Assembly (NCBI GenBank): GCA_025617745.1
Contig: CM046871.1
Location: 36,242,722 to 36,306,721, forward strand
Reading direction: 5' to 3'
DNA: 64,000 nt
Source of the DNA: Heliocidaris erythrogramma
Lineage: Eukaryota; Echinodermata; Echinoidea; Camarodonta; Echinometridae
The notes below the pieces were generated by a model that was given only the letters and a program-made list of their open reading frames with translations, searched no databases and was not told the origin of the DNA. Numbering within the stretch: position 1 is the stretch's first letter; every line of letters starts with the position of its first letter. The translations under genes were made by a program, and so were the position numbers. Shown here in pieces: positions 1-11,600 of this stretch.

Positions 1-132
1 GAAATTGCTGACACATGGCAAGTATTTGACATACAACAGAAATAAGAGAAGGCCTAGATAAGACCTTTGTGCAGCAGCCAATTGTATATGCTATGTACAG
101 AAAAAAATATTGCCAATTCATACATATTGCTT

Positions 133-181
133 TTTATTCAATAAATGACTTTTCAGCAGTAAAGGCGGAGTGCCTTTTATT
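133..181 (-). terminator. Candidate polyadenylation signals of the leftmost gene
   Basis: On the minus strand AATAAA hexamers lie at 181-176 and 138-133, about 130-180 bases past the stop codon of the six-exon gene that ends at 314. Position and motif fit 3'-end processing. No transcript evidence is available. Confidence 0.45.
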
Positions 182-313
182 CCATGAATATTTAAATATA
201 AGTTGAATGTAATCCTTCAAAAACGAAGTAAAGTAGCAGAGTGTTAAATCAAAGAGCACATGTGGCGATGAAATAAACATGAATAATGAAAAAATACAGT
301 GCCTCCTATTTCA

Positions 314-3300
314 TTAGTCTTCATCATCTGATAGTTCATCCCAGTCAATATCTTGATCTTCATTCAATTCGCCATGGTCCTGATCATCTACTGCATCAGG
401 CAACAAGTCAATTAGGGAGGGTGGGAGGATGGGGCCACATGACCACATTGGCTCCAACATGCCATTCTCTGTCCTTTCCCAGCCTTGTCCAGGGTCATGT
501 GGTTTCGGACTCCGGTACATGGGCTTTCCAGCTCTTTTGTAGTGGGCTAGGCGATGGTTTACCCGCTGGAGGTGGGGAATTAAGTTGTCATGACATGGTG
601 GAAGGCGAGAGAAATCCACCCTTGACTTAGAAGTTAATGGTTCATCTTCCCCTACCATCCGTCTCAGCATTATTCCACGAAGGACATTGACTGATGTTTC
701 CTTCTTGTTTCCTTCTTGTTGCCATACATGCGGCAGGTGAATGCCTCAATAGCCTTGGCAGTATTTGAGTTGACTGACCAATTGTCCCCAAGTGTCCTGG
801 AGAAGGAAAAAAGAGCAAAATTTGTAATGTAAGGCATTATCAAGAATAAAATATATGATTGAAGTGTTTAAAAATTGATTATAGATATGACATTTCATAT
901 ACCAGTTTGTAGTTATCCCATGAACACTTTTCCCACTTGAATTTTCAATTTTTTTTCTTATTTATATATAGGCCATGAGACATTTTCAAAGCAAGACATT
1001 TCAAATGCGTGTCTGCTACAACAATCTCTGGAATTCAAACTCGACGAAGAATGAAATTGCCTATGTAGATCGGGTGACTAGAATTGCTCACATTGATGAT
1101 CACCTGGGAAAGCATCTATGTCAATGTCTTGTTTGCTACCATTCATTGCTTTATTTGTTTCTAGCTACCAGTAAATATTTGCTATTCATTCGATGTAATT
1201 GCAAGCATAATTTGTCAAACCTAGAAGAATTATTATTTCACCCAAGATGTCTGAATTTTAAAACCACCATGCCTTGAGTACAACTGATATTTTTTTTCCT
1301 AATCATGTGCAGAATGAAACTACAAACTGGTATATATCGGGTGTTAAAACTACCTGAAAGCATCCTGGAACTCTGGAAGACTCTCAAGTTTCTTAGCAGG
1401 GCCAACCTTTCCCTTGCCCTTGAAGGCACTTGTAGCATCTTCACCAGTGAAGACATAAAGGCCAAGCAGCATAGTGCAGCGCTGCTCTCCCATCTTCAAC
1501 GCCAGTGTTGAAATGTTAATGATTCGACGGTGCTTTCCAGATCCAGTGTCAAAGAAGATCGTCAGAGGGATGCTACTTGCATGGTGCAGAAGAATAAGGA
1601 AGATGTCAGTGCCTGGCGACCGGACAACTGCAGACTTGAATCCCAGCTTGACCGCATGCTGCAGGTACAAGATCACCCGAGTGTCAGTTTCCTCCTGATT
1701 CGAAGCAAGTTCTTTGATCTCTGTTACAGATACCTGAAAAAGAAAAAAAGAAAAAGAAATGAAATCATCGTAGAAATTTCAACCAACCTGAACGGTACAA
1801 GACAAGATGCTCTTTTCAAATGACTGAATGATATGATTTATATAGCATTTACTCACATTGCCATCAGATGAGGTTAATTGGTGGGCTCGTCCATCAACAA
1901 CCATGATTGCAGTCGGAACGTCTATTAGACGGGATGCTGCCCCCTCACCCTTCCACACTTTAAGTAGAAGATGGCACAGTTGCATCTTGTTGTTTTCATT
2001 GGTCAAGAATATCTTGAAGTCAGCTGGTGTTCTCGTGGCTGGACCATCTACCACGAACTTCGGTGAACATCCACGTCTGAGTCGTTCCTGCCCTTTGATG
2101 GATTCAGCATGATAGCAGTCAGTCGCAAAGACAAAATTTCTCTTTGCCACCATGATGTCAAGAATGCGAAGACACATTTGTCCAAAAGTAGGAGGCAGAT
2201 TGTTGAGGCCATGAAAGAGAGCATTTCCATCTTGGATGAAGAGCGCATCACTTGGACATTCAGCATCCTGGATCCCCTCCAGGAGGTAGTGGAGCATTGA
2301 CGCTTTGTTTGTTTTGGTAAAGAAACCATCAGCTGTTCCAAGGCTGTGTGGTACTGGGGTCAGTGGGTACTTCATCAGCTCATCAAGGTTGATCTGTTCT
2401 TTGACATGCTGCGATTTGACCAGGAGCGTAAAGGCAATATCACTCTGTTCACGGTATTGGATAACCTGAAAAAATGAGTGAGAAATTAATGAATTAAGAA
2501 ACCTGGCTACAATAAGCTTACAGGAGTAATTATGTTCTTACATTCATATTCTTCAATTCAATTCAATTATTTTATTTGGCCACATTGAAAACATGGAAAA
2601 TTGTTGCAGTCACAAATGTAAAAATACATGACATATAAACATTTAAGAATTGGTATTATACACTTAAAAATATACAAAAGACACTGCTCATTTTAAATCA
2701 AAAAGTTTAGAGTCATGAAAATGCAATCTTGAGTGCTAATTATTACCAAAATGAAATTTAAATAATATTTGTTTTGATATGAGAGTGAAAATCACAAGGT
2801 CAACATAATCAGCAAAATGTCTGCTACAACCCCTTAAAAACAAAGATAAAAATGACATCAACGCACCTTTCCTTGTGAAGTTGTAAGTTTCACTGCCTTG
2901 TTTGAGGAATCCATTGTCTTTAGTTTTTGCCTCTTGATAGGCTCAAAGAAGAGGCCCTCTGGATCTTTTGCTAATCGATCCTTGATGAAGCGTTCCTTTT
3001 CCTCTTTGCCGACAGTCTCTGCTCTCAGTACATCATAGGCGACTTCTGGTGAGACTGGCGAACCAGAAGCCAAGCAGTAGAGTTGATCCTTGTCAGCGAT
3101 GGTGAAGGGGTTTGTGAAATTGCGTATTGCCGTTAGTGTGCGTTCAACAGCCTGCTCAGACTTCCTGATCTCTGCCTTATCAAGCTCACGATGCTTTCCA
3201 TCTTTGGGGGAATCTGGGTCACACACAAGCCCGCACATCTCAAGAATTTTCTCAAAGAACTGTGTCCTAGTGGAAGTTGTGCGACACCATCGTTGATAAG

Positions 3301-6300
3301 CACCATAGAGGGAGAAAAGACCGACAAACCCACCTAATGCATACAAAAGAATAAAGAAAATGAGAACGTGAAAAGCCAAGATGTCAGAAAAGGCAATCTC
3401 CATCATGATGGCAAAGTGAATAAAATGTTGAAGCCTCAACTTTGTTTTTTTTTATGATCGTCAAAATATGAATTAAAAATTACATGTTTTAGTAAAGCAC
3501 AGTATTTCATTCATCTTAATTGAACCACTCTAACACCACTATGAACTGACCTGATTACATTCAACACGAAGGTTTGATTATAGATTTATGAACATGATAG
3601 TTCATTATATGAGCTTGCAATATATTGCAATGTAATGTATTGTAACCGATACATACCTTGTGATTTTGCGAAGCGCATAAAGGTCTCTTCCATCGTTTTG
3701 TCCACAGCGGAACGTGCTCCAGGTATGACAGATCGTGCAACAGCAATGCCTCCCTTCTCTAATAGCTGTTTGGCTCCAGGATGAGAAAGTTCAATGTTGG
3801 TCAAGAACACCTCCAACCATGCTAAGTACCTTGAGATTGAAAAAAAAAGAGAGAAAACGAATCAGACCTGTAGCTCCCTGTAACTGGAATTTTAGTACAA
3901 GAACAACTGGATAACATCATAAATGTGATATAATAAAGAACATATCCTCAAAAATAAGAAAGAAAGAAAAACAACTCAAATCACTTGAAAAGCCCCTTTC
4001 TTCTTTAGAATTTGTTGTTTATCAGGTTGTTTGGGGTTTTTTCTTCCAAAGTCCTTGTGTATCAATACCCTACAAGCAAATATATTCCTTGAAAATAATA
4101 ATGAAACAAATTAAGCAAAATGCATGATACTTGCGTAAATATATATCTGACAATGATAACAAAACAAGATACAATTTTAGATAATGTATAGCTCTGTAGG
4201 TTATTACAACAAATTATTTGATTACTAGAGCAACAACATTTATATTTTTAAAAATCTGATTTCTGGTGAGATATTTTCAGCAACAACATGTTGATGTCTA
4301 CATGACTATTCACTAACCAAAGCTGATTATTAGAAATATGCAAAGATAGAGTGAAGGCTTACCTTGAGTAGTTGGGCCCATCATAAGCAAAGAACAGGTC
4401 GGCCATGTCACCATTGCACTTGTGGAAGAGGGGCAAGTTGTTGGTCTTCACAGCATACAACAGCATGAATAGCAGACGGGCTTGATCAATCACAGACAGC
4501 CAGAATGTAGCAGTCTTGCCAAGATGACCTGAACGCACTCGGTCTTCAAAATCTCTGTACTTTATGAGCAGATTGCTGGTATTGTCATCATCTAATGACG
4601 CATTCAAAGCATCACGTGTGCATGTCTCTGCAACTCTTCTTAAGGCAGTTTGGTTGGTGATGTTGACCTCCTCATCTTCAAGGAATCGCTCTATCAGCAG
4701 TCTTCCCATGGCTTCGCAAACTGTCTTGAGACAGAAGAGAGCTTTGGCATATGCCTTGCCTGCCAAGACATTACGCAAACAGCCACTGGTTGTCAGCTGG
4801 GCCTCAAGAAGAATTTCGGAGTATCCTGATCCCCTGCATTTGTGACCTGTCAACATGCCGATGAAGTTCATGCCTGTGTGAAAGGGGCCAGGTGTCACAA
4901 CATGGTACTTGTATGTTTCTGGGTACTTCCAAATGAGGGGAAGTGCCTTCATGCACCCTCCAAGGTCAAATGTGGTGAGCACATATGATTGACCAACTTG
5001 CTTTGTAGCATCCTCCGATCTCTTCAGTAATTCTTTAATGGTGGCATACTCCGTGAATGGTAGATGGATGGGGGTAAAGTAATCAATTGTTGATTTCTTT
5101 GCAGGTTTTTCTCCAGTCGCTGATACAAAGCCACCAAATCCTGGCACCGTTTGATCCTCTCCTCCATTTGTACCAACTACACGAGCAAAGGACCATACAT
5201 GGAACTCTTGAAGGCACTTCAAATACATGTCGTTGTTTGAAGCGGGTGGAACATATGATGTACCCTCAGGAAACTTTGGTCCTACTCTCTTAGTGATGAT
5301 GACTGGGGCAAGACTTCTAGGTTCTTCGGTATTGAACGATCGCATCATATTTCGCTTGAACAGAGGGAGTGTTCTTTCTCTACTCGCCTGGACATCACAC
5401 TTTGCTTCTTGGATCATGATTCCCCCTGTACTATTAACCACATTTGACCCATGTATGTTGGTTGTCGTCTTGTTGAGGTTATCCCATTCAGTGTGGAACA
5501 CCACATTATCATCTCCAGTGACAATCCTTGGTGTCAGACATGTTGACGTGTCATCAAGTGCCTTTGCGAGGGCTGTCTCCATCTCCAGAATGTAATCATA
5601 GGATTCACAATGACCAAGCCTGTGGAGTATTGCCGACAGTTTCTTACTCCTGAAGAGGTGTCTAATCGTCGTGCTAAGCAGTTCTCTGGAACTAAGTTTG
5701 TAAACCTGTGTGATGGCATCTTGCAGAGAAATACTTGCATTATATACAATGTTGTAAGTAATACAACCCTTGTCATCTGACATGTTTGCAAATTCTAGCA
5801 AACTGCCAACATCATCATGGTTTTGCAGGCGTAGTTTCAGTCTTTCACTTCTATAGTCTGGACTCAGAAGACCTGTCCTGTCCAGCTCTCGCACATAAAG
5901 ATTGCGTAACGATGATACTCTGACTATTTTGTGACGAGCAATAATCTCTTCTTTCACGTACTCAAGAACGACATCAAATGCCCTCTGGTGGGCAGCAGCT
6001 TTGGACAAGTTGTCATCATTGGAGGATGTTTTAGCATTTAGATATTTGAGATATTTGAGATTGAAGTCATTTCTACAGGAAGCATGGAAACATGCTTCCC
6101 TCGCAAAAAGATCTTCACCTTGCACTTTTCTGTGTAGTGCACTCAATCCCAGTTCGAGAGCTCTATTTTCAATGTCTTTCCATGTCTGATGTTTAAGGCC
6201 ACTACTACCACTAGAGGATGATTTGAAGACGGCGAATTTGATGCACCGTTCGGTCTTTCCCTTCACCCTTCTTTCTCTTTTGTCGCAGAAAATGCACTCA

Positions 6301-6392
6301 GGTGGAAATAGTCTGCCGTGTGAAAATGATTTGCGAGATCTTGATGTTTGCTCAAGCAAATTTTCTGCACTTAACTTGCGTTTCTTTGACAT
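314..6392 (-). CDS. Six-exon protein with XPG/FEN-like nuclease signature; probably transposon-derived; frameshift in last exon
   Basis: Coding exons on the minus strand are 6392-4363, 3829-3657, 3333-2867, 2465-1857, 1733-1354 and 796-314. Every junction has GT/AG and reading phase is kept. The start at 6392 was chosen for its ACCATG context; the exon itself begins after a good acceptor at 6436, so a 5' UTR intron is likely, and an in-frame ATG at 6428 is the alternative. Discounting 11 duplicated bases in the last exon gives 1,376 residues. Residues about 33-106 hold a Cys/His cluster (C33, C36, C50, C101, H103, C106). Residues about 967-1140 resemble the split N and I regions of XPG/FEN nucleases: IQDGNALF with D969, FATDCYHAESIK with D1006, EETDTR with E1107/E1108/D1110, and SPGTDIF with D1136. 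The C-terminus has a conserved-looking LPPCHDNL...H block and an acidic tail. Large uncharacterised families of this type are common in cnidarians and echinoderms. I recall an XPG-type nuclease in Academ DNA transposons, so an Academ-like origin is possible but unproven. Confidence 0.7.
696..717 (-). other. 11-bp tandem duplication causing a frameshift
   Basis: The 11-mer GTTTCCTTCTT (plus strand) occurs twice without spacing at 696-706 and 707-717, inside the last exon of the minus-strand gene. Read with both copies, the frame meets TAA within about 15 codons. With one copy the frame runs straight into the 118-codon C-terminal ORF ending at 314, and the summed exon length becomes a multiple of three. 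It may be a real null mutation, a polymorphism or an assembly error. Confidence 0.85.
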
Positions 6393-6589
6393 GGTTCTTC
6401 CCCCAAGGATCACCTCACCATGCTGCATTAGAAGACCTGTAAACAATAAATAAAATACAAGTAATGTCGATCAATTAAATATGCAAACACATGAATAAAT
6501 ATTGACATGAATAACATCATGAAAAACAAGCGAATATACACACGACTGAGACTTTTGCTAATTACAGCCTAATTTGTCCTAATTTTAAT

Positions 6590-6642
6590 TATAATTATCA
6601 TTATTATTATCATTATTATTATTATTATCATTATTATTATTA
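6590..6642. repeat. (ATT)n microsatellite upstream of the nuclease-like gene
   Basis: An imperfect run of ATT/ATC triplets. The rest of 6437-6942 shows no coding signal; it should hold the first intron and possibly a 5' UTR exon of the minus-strand gene. Confidence 0.8.
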
Positions 6643-6951
6643 CAGGACTGCTGCTTGAATGTAAAAGTTATTGAATCATACATTATGTAGTCTATCGAAA
6701 GCCGAGAGGGAAAAGGTAGCACAAGATTGTATTTTGACTATAAAAGTATTCATCAAATTAAATTCCTATCTCTTATAATTGTATTTAATGAGAAATTGAA
6801 GAAATAAAAACGTGTCCAAAGGCCTACACTTCTCAAAGAAAGTTTAGGAAATCCATGCATTCTTCCTGCCTGGTGTATCCAACTGAACATTAATGTTTGA
6901 ATTAAAGTTATCAATTGTAGGCTTTGGAAATTATTAGAAAAAACTAGAGTT

Positions 6952-6971
6952 TAATTCGTCATGACGAATTA
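6952..6971. repeat. 20-bp perfect palindrome at the 5' end of unit 1
   Basis: TAATTCGTCATGACGAATTA equals its own reverse complement. It recurs at the start of units 2, 4, 5, 7 and 8. Units 3 and 6 and the solo copy at 25.9 kb carry three extra bases (ATGAGGACG), which turns the centre into a 9-bp stem with a 5-base loop. It sits directly before the subterminal repeat, where a rolling-circle origin-like structure would be expected. Confidence 0.8.
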
Positions 6972-7137
6972 GGTGATCTGTCTTTCACTTTGTACGATCA
7001 TGATTGTAATCAGGATGATCATAATAATGGGGAAATGCTAAACTGAAGATAGGAAGTCAAGAATGCCATGAATGGAGATGCTTCTTGAGGACAGGAATGT
7101 AGCAAAATGTGTGAAACGGTCATTGTAAAAAGATTAC

Positions 7138-7310
7138 GGTGATGATGATAATGGTGATGATGATGAAGATGATAATATAATGATGGTGATGATAATGATA
7201 TTCATGACGATTATGGTGTTGGTGATTTTGAAGATGATTGATGATATAATGATGATAATGATAATGATGATAATGATGGGGATAATGGTAAGGATCATGA
7301 CTGCAATGAC
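7138..7310. repeat. GATGAT/GATAAT microsatellite inside unit 1
   Basis: An imperfect trinucleotide-like tract, near identical at the equivalent place in every unit. It is expanded and rearranged in unit 8 (about 21730-21930) and replaced by a differently organised ATCATC tract in the solo copy (about 26068-26360). Short open frames on both strands are products of the low-complexity sequence. Confidence 0.85.
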
Positions 7311-7677
7311 AGTGACGTTAACCATGCCAAATATGAACGAGAAATCACATTTCGTTATGAAGATACGACCATAAGTTGATTTGTAGAAAATGGCGTCTAG
7401 ATGACGTCACAATAAGATAATTAAGATAATTGACTAAGCCAATTTTGAGAAATTGTGATATCTAATAGGACTAATGATATTGTAGGATAGCTTTAATACA
7501 CGTCAGTGAAACAGATTTTCCATAGGGATATACATAAACCACTGCACAGCACTTTGCAATAGACATAACATGCAAAATAAGGCATTTTATTACTTGGTTT
7601 GTGATTGTTTATGTTATAATAGTCGTAGAGGATGGTAAAATGACAAGTAAAAAGAAGCAAAAAAAAAAAAAAAAAAA

Positions 7678-7740
7678 TCGGCCCCGGGGATCGAACCAGG
7701 TACCTTGACCATGGTAGTCATGTGCTTTACCGATAGACCA
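7678..7740 (-). pseudogene. tRNA-derived Pol III-like module with T-run (repeated in each unit)
   Basis: On the minus strand an A-box-like TGGTCTATCGG is followed about 35 bases later by a B box GGTTCGATCCC, then a run of about 17-20 T, a Pol III terminator. The acceptor stem cannot form because the 5' strand is AT-rich, so it is tRNA-derived rather than a tRNA. Equivalent modules lie at 9691-9753, 11736-11798, 13970-14032, 16063-16125, 18086-18148, 20104-20166 and 22320-22381. Position and orientation are constant. Confidence 0.65.
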
Positions 7741-8535
7741 AAATATTTCCCATAGAGATAACACGTAAACGAAAAACGTGATTCTCAAATCCCATTTGGT
7801 ACTGAAAAATTGGGCATGATCCCGACATCTGATCAAAAATTGGAGGGCTTACTAATAAAAGCTTATAGTCTCAGCTACAACATATTAAAATCTGGAAGGA
7901 AATAGACCAAAAATAACTGAGATACTGCTCAGAGAACGATGTCATGTAGATTCATGATTCGAAAAAAAATCATCTTCCATAGACATAACACGCAAATAGG
8001 GAAAAATTTGACATGTCGTCTTTAATTGAAGATTTCAGTGTGATGACGTCATCAAAATGAATAATGGTGGCAAGATGTCTCGTAGAGAATTGTTGCAGCT
8101 ATAACATATCAAAATTTGGGAGAAAAACGACCAATAATTACGAATCTAGAGCCAAATTTGCATAAATGTGATGACGTCAAAACATGAAAAATGGAAATTT
8201 TGACTTCTGGTGCCATTTTGATGACGTCATAATGTTTATATGGATGAAATGATACATGAAATGAAATCTATGATTCATACCCTACCTGATGATGACAAAA
8301 AATTTGGGGGTCAACGGACTATCTAACGAGCTACAATGAATTTTGTAGAGGCATGTTTTTGCACGTTTTTACGTTATTTTCGCCATAGACGCGCGCACGG
8401 ATTTCGAACTTTGACGCGCCCGTACGACCTTATTATTGATTGAAATTGATTCAAATTGATGGAAATGATGAAGAAAAGTGTCAGGATTGCAAATCAATAA
8501 AAAAAACAGCGTTCTAACGTTATTTACGATTTGTG

Positions 8536-8665
8536 CGCGCGTAAAACGCGCGCGCGGACGCTTACGCACGGACATTTTTGAAATGCTCAAACTGACCTGA
8601 AACGTGTGCAGACTTGATCCTACGTGATTTTGAGCATTTTAAAATTTTGACGCGCGCGTACGTGT
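8536..8665. repeat. CpG-rich alternating block and inverted repeat in unit 1
   Basis: Alternating GCGCGC tracts flank AAAA (CGCGCGTAAAACGCGCGCG) and a second tract GACGCGCGCGTACG follows, in otherwise AT-rich sequence. Between them AAATGCTCAAA and TTTGAGCATTT form inverted arms. The block recurs in all units and in the solo copy. Alternating purine-pyrimidine CG tracts can adopt Z-DNA in vitro; this is potential only. Confidence 0.6.
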
Positions 8666-11600
8666 ACGTCCTGACCTCTAGATGACCTGTGAGGACATGA
8701 CCTGATGACCCGTCATGTGAAGTTTATGTGATGTAAATATAGTTGATTTTTGATGATCGATTATGAAGATATAATCGATCTTGTAAATTTACAAAATGGC
8801 GTCTTGATGACGTCATGATAACCTGATGACCTTGAATGAGATGCCACATCTTGACATTGACCAGTCTGATAAGTGACGAAAATTTGAAGAAAATTGAGAA
8901 TGAAATTTTTGAGGAATCATGGTAACAAGAAAATGGGCGAAAAATAAAAATAAACTAGAGTTTAATTCGTCATGACGAATTAGGTGATCTGTCTTTCACT
9001 TTGTACGATCATGATTGTAATCAGGATGATCATAATAATGGGGAAATGCTAAACTGAAGATAGGAAGTCAAGAATGCCATGAATGGAGATGCTTCTTGAG
9101 GACAGGAATGTAGCAAAATGTGTGAAACGGTCATTGTAAAAAGATTACGGTGATGATGATAATGGTGATGATGATGAAGATGATAATATAATGATGGTGA
9201 TGATAATGATATTCATGATGATTATGGTGTTGGTGATTTTGAAGATGATTGATGATATAATGATGATAATGATAATGATGATAATGATGGGGATAATGGT
9301 AAGGATCATGACTGCAATGACAGTGACGTTAACCATGCCAAATATGAACGAGAAATCACATTTCGTTATGAAGATACGACCATAAGTTGATTTGTAGAAA
9401 ATGGCGTCTAGATGACGTCACAATAAGATAATTAAGATAATTGACTAAGCCAATTTTGAGAAATTGTGATATCTAATAGGACTAATGATATTGTAGGATA
9501 GCTTTAATACACGTCAGTGAAACAGATTTTCCATAGGGATATACATAAACCACTGCACAGCACTTTGCAATAGACATAACATGCAAAATAAGGCATTTTA
9601 TTACTTGGTTTGTGATTGTTTATGTTATAATAGTCGTAGAGGATGGTAAAATGACAAGTAAAAAGAAGCAAAAAAAAAAAAAAAAAAAAATCGGCCCCGG
9701 GGATCGAACCAGGTACCTTGACCATGGTAGTCATGTGCTTTACCGATAGACCAAAATATTTCCCATAGAGATAACACGTAAACGAAAAACGTGATTCTCA
9801 AATCCCATTTGGTACTGAAAAATTGGGCATGATCCCGACATCTGATCAAAAATTGGAGGGCTTACTAATAAAAGCTTATAGTCTCAGCTACAACATATTA
9901 AAATCTGGAAGGAAATAGACCAAAAATAACTGAGATACTGCTCAGAGAACGATGTCATGTCGATTCATGATTCGAAAAAAAATCATCTTCCATAGACATA
10001 ACACGCAAATAGGGAAAAATTTGACATGTCGTCTTTAATTGAAGATTTCAGTGTGATGACGTCATCAAAATGAATAATGGTGGCAAGATGTCTGGTAGAG
10101 AATTGTTGCAGCTATAACATATCAAAATTTGGGAGAAAAACGACCAATAATGACGAATCTGGAGCCAAATTTGCATACATGTGATGACGTCAAAACATGA
10201 AAAATGGAAATTTTGACTTCAGGCGCCATTTTGATGACGTCATAATGTATATAAGGATGAAATGATACATGAAATGAAATCTATGATTCATACCCTACCT
10301 GATGATGACAAAAAATTTGGGGGTCAACGGACTATCTAACGAGCTACAATGAATTTTGTAGAGGCATGTTTTTGCACGTTTTTACGTTATTTTCGCCATA
10401 GACGCGCGCACGGATTTCGAACTTTAACGCGCCCGTACGATCTTATTATTGATTGAAATTGATTCCAAATTGATGGAAATGATGAAGAAAGGTGTCAGGA
10501 TTGCAAATCAATAAAAAAAACAGCGTTCTAACGTTATTTACGATTTGTGCGCGCGTAAAACGCGCGCGCCGACGCTTACGCACGGACATTTTTGAAATGC
10601 TCAAAATGACCTGAAACGTGTGCAGACTTGATCCTACGTGATTTTGAGCATTTTAAAATTTTGACGCGCGCGTACGCGTACGTCCTGACCTCTAGATGAC
10701 CTGTGAGGACATGACCTGATGACCCGTCATGTGAAGTTTATGTGATGTAAATATAGTTGATTTTTGATGATCGATTATGAAGATATAATCGATCTTGTAA
10801 ATTTACAAAATGGCGTCTTGATGACGTCATGATAAACTGATGACCTTGAATGAGATGCCACATCTTAACATTAACATGTCTGATCAGTGACGAAAATTTG
10901 AAGAAAATTGAGAATGAACTTTTTGAGAAATCATGGTAACAAGAAAATGGGCGAAAAATAAAAATAAATAAATAATAATAATAAATAATAATAATAAACT
11001 AGAGTTTAATTCGTCATGAGGACGAATTAGGTGATCTGTCTTTCACTTTGTACGATCATGATTGTAATCAGGATGATCATAATAATGGGGAAATGCTAAA
11101 CTGAAGATAGGAAGTCAAGAATGCCATGAATGGAGATGCTTCTTGAGGACAGGAATGTAGCAAAATGTGTGAAACGGTCATTGTAAAAAGATTACGGTGA
11201 TGATGATAATGGTGATGATGATGAAGATGATAATATAATGATGGTGATGATAATGATATTCATGATGATTATGGTGTTGGTGATTTTGAAGATGATTGAT
11301 GATATAATGATGATAATGATAATGATGATAATGATGGGGATAATGGTAAGGATCATGACTGCAATGACAGTGACGTTAACCATGCCAAATATGAACGAGA
11401 AATCACATTTCGTTATGAAGATACGACCATAAGTTGATTTGTAGAAAATGGCGTCTAGATGACGTCACAATAAGATAATTAAGATAATTGACTAAGCCAA
11501 TTTTGAGAAATTGTGATATCTAATAGGACTAATGATATTGTAGGATAGCTTTAATACACGTCAGTGAAACAGATTTTCCATAGGGATATACATTAACCAC

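Larger units (their letters stand above)
7402..8815. promoter_or_regulatory. Five perfect CRE/ATF palindromes (TGACGTCA) in unit 1
   Basis: TGACGTCA occurs at 7402-7409, 8044-8051, 8172-8179, 8222-8229 and 8808-8815. All five recur in the complete units and also in the diverged solo copy at 25.9-28.1 kb. TGACGTCA is the consensus CREB/ATF octamer. Unit 8 has lost two of the five to point changes (near 22680 and 22806). Whether any is bound is unknown. Confidence 0.75.

Noticed and set aside
8369-8590. 73-codon frame in units 1, 4 and 7
   Set aside because: Present only in the variant that lacks one base (GATTCAAATTG), spans the CG-rich hairpins and has no family resemblance.
8690-8740. Hammerhead ribozyme core (CTGATGA...GAA words and GAGGACGAA at unit starts)
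   Set aside because: CTGATGA words here are not followed by a closing stem II and GAAA, and the GAGGACGAA at the 5' end lacks the matching CTGATGAGTCC half.
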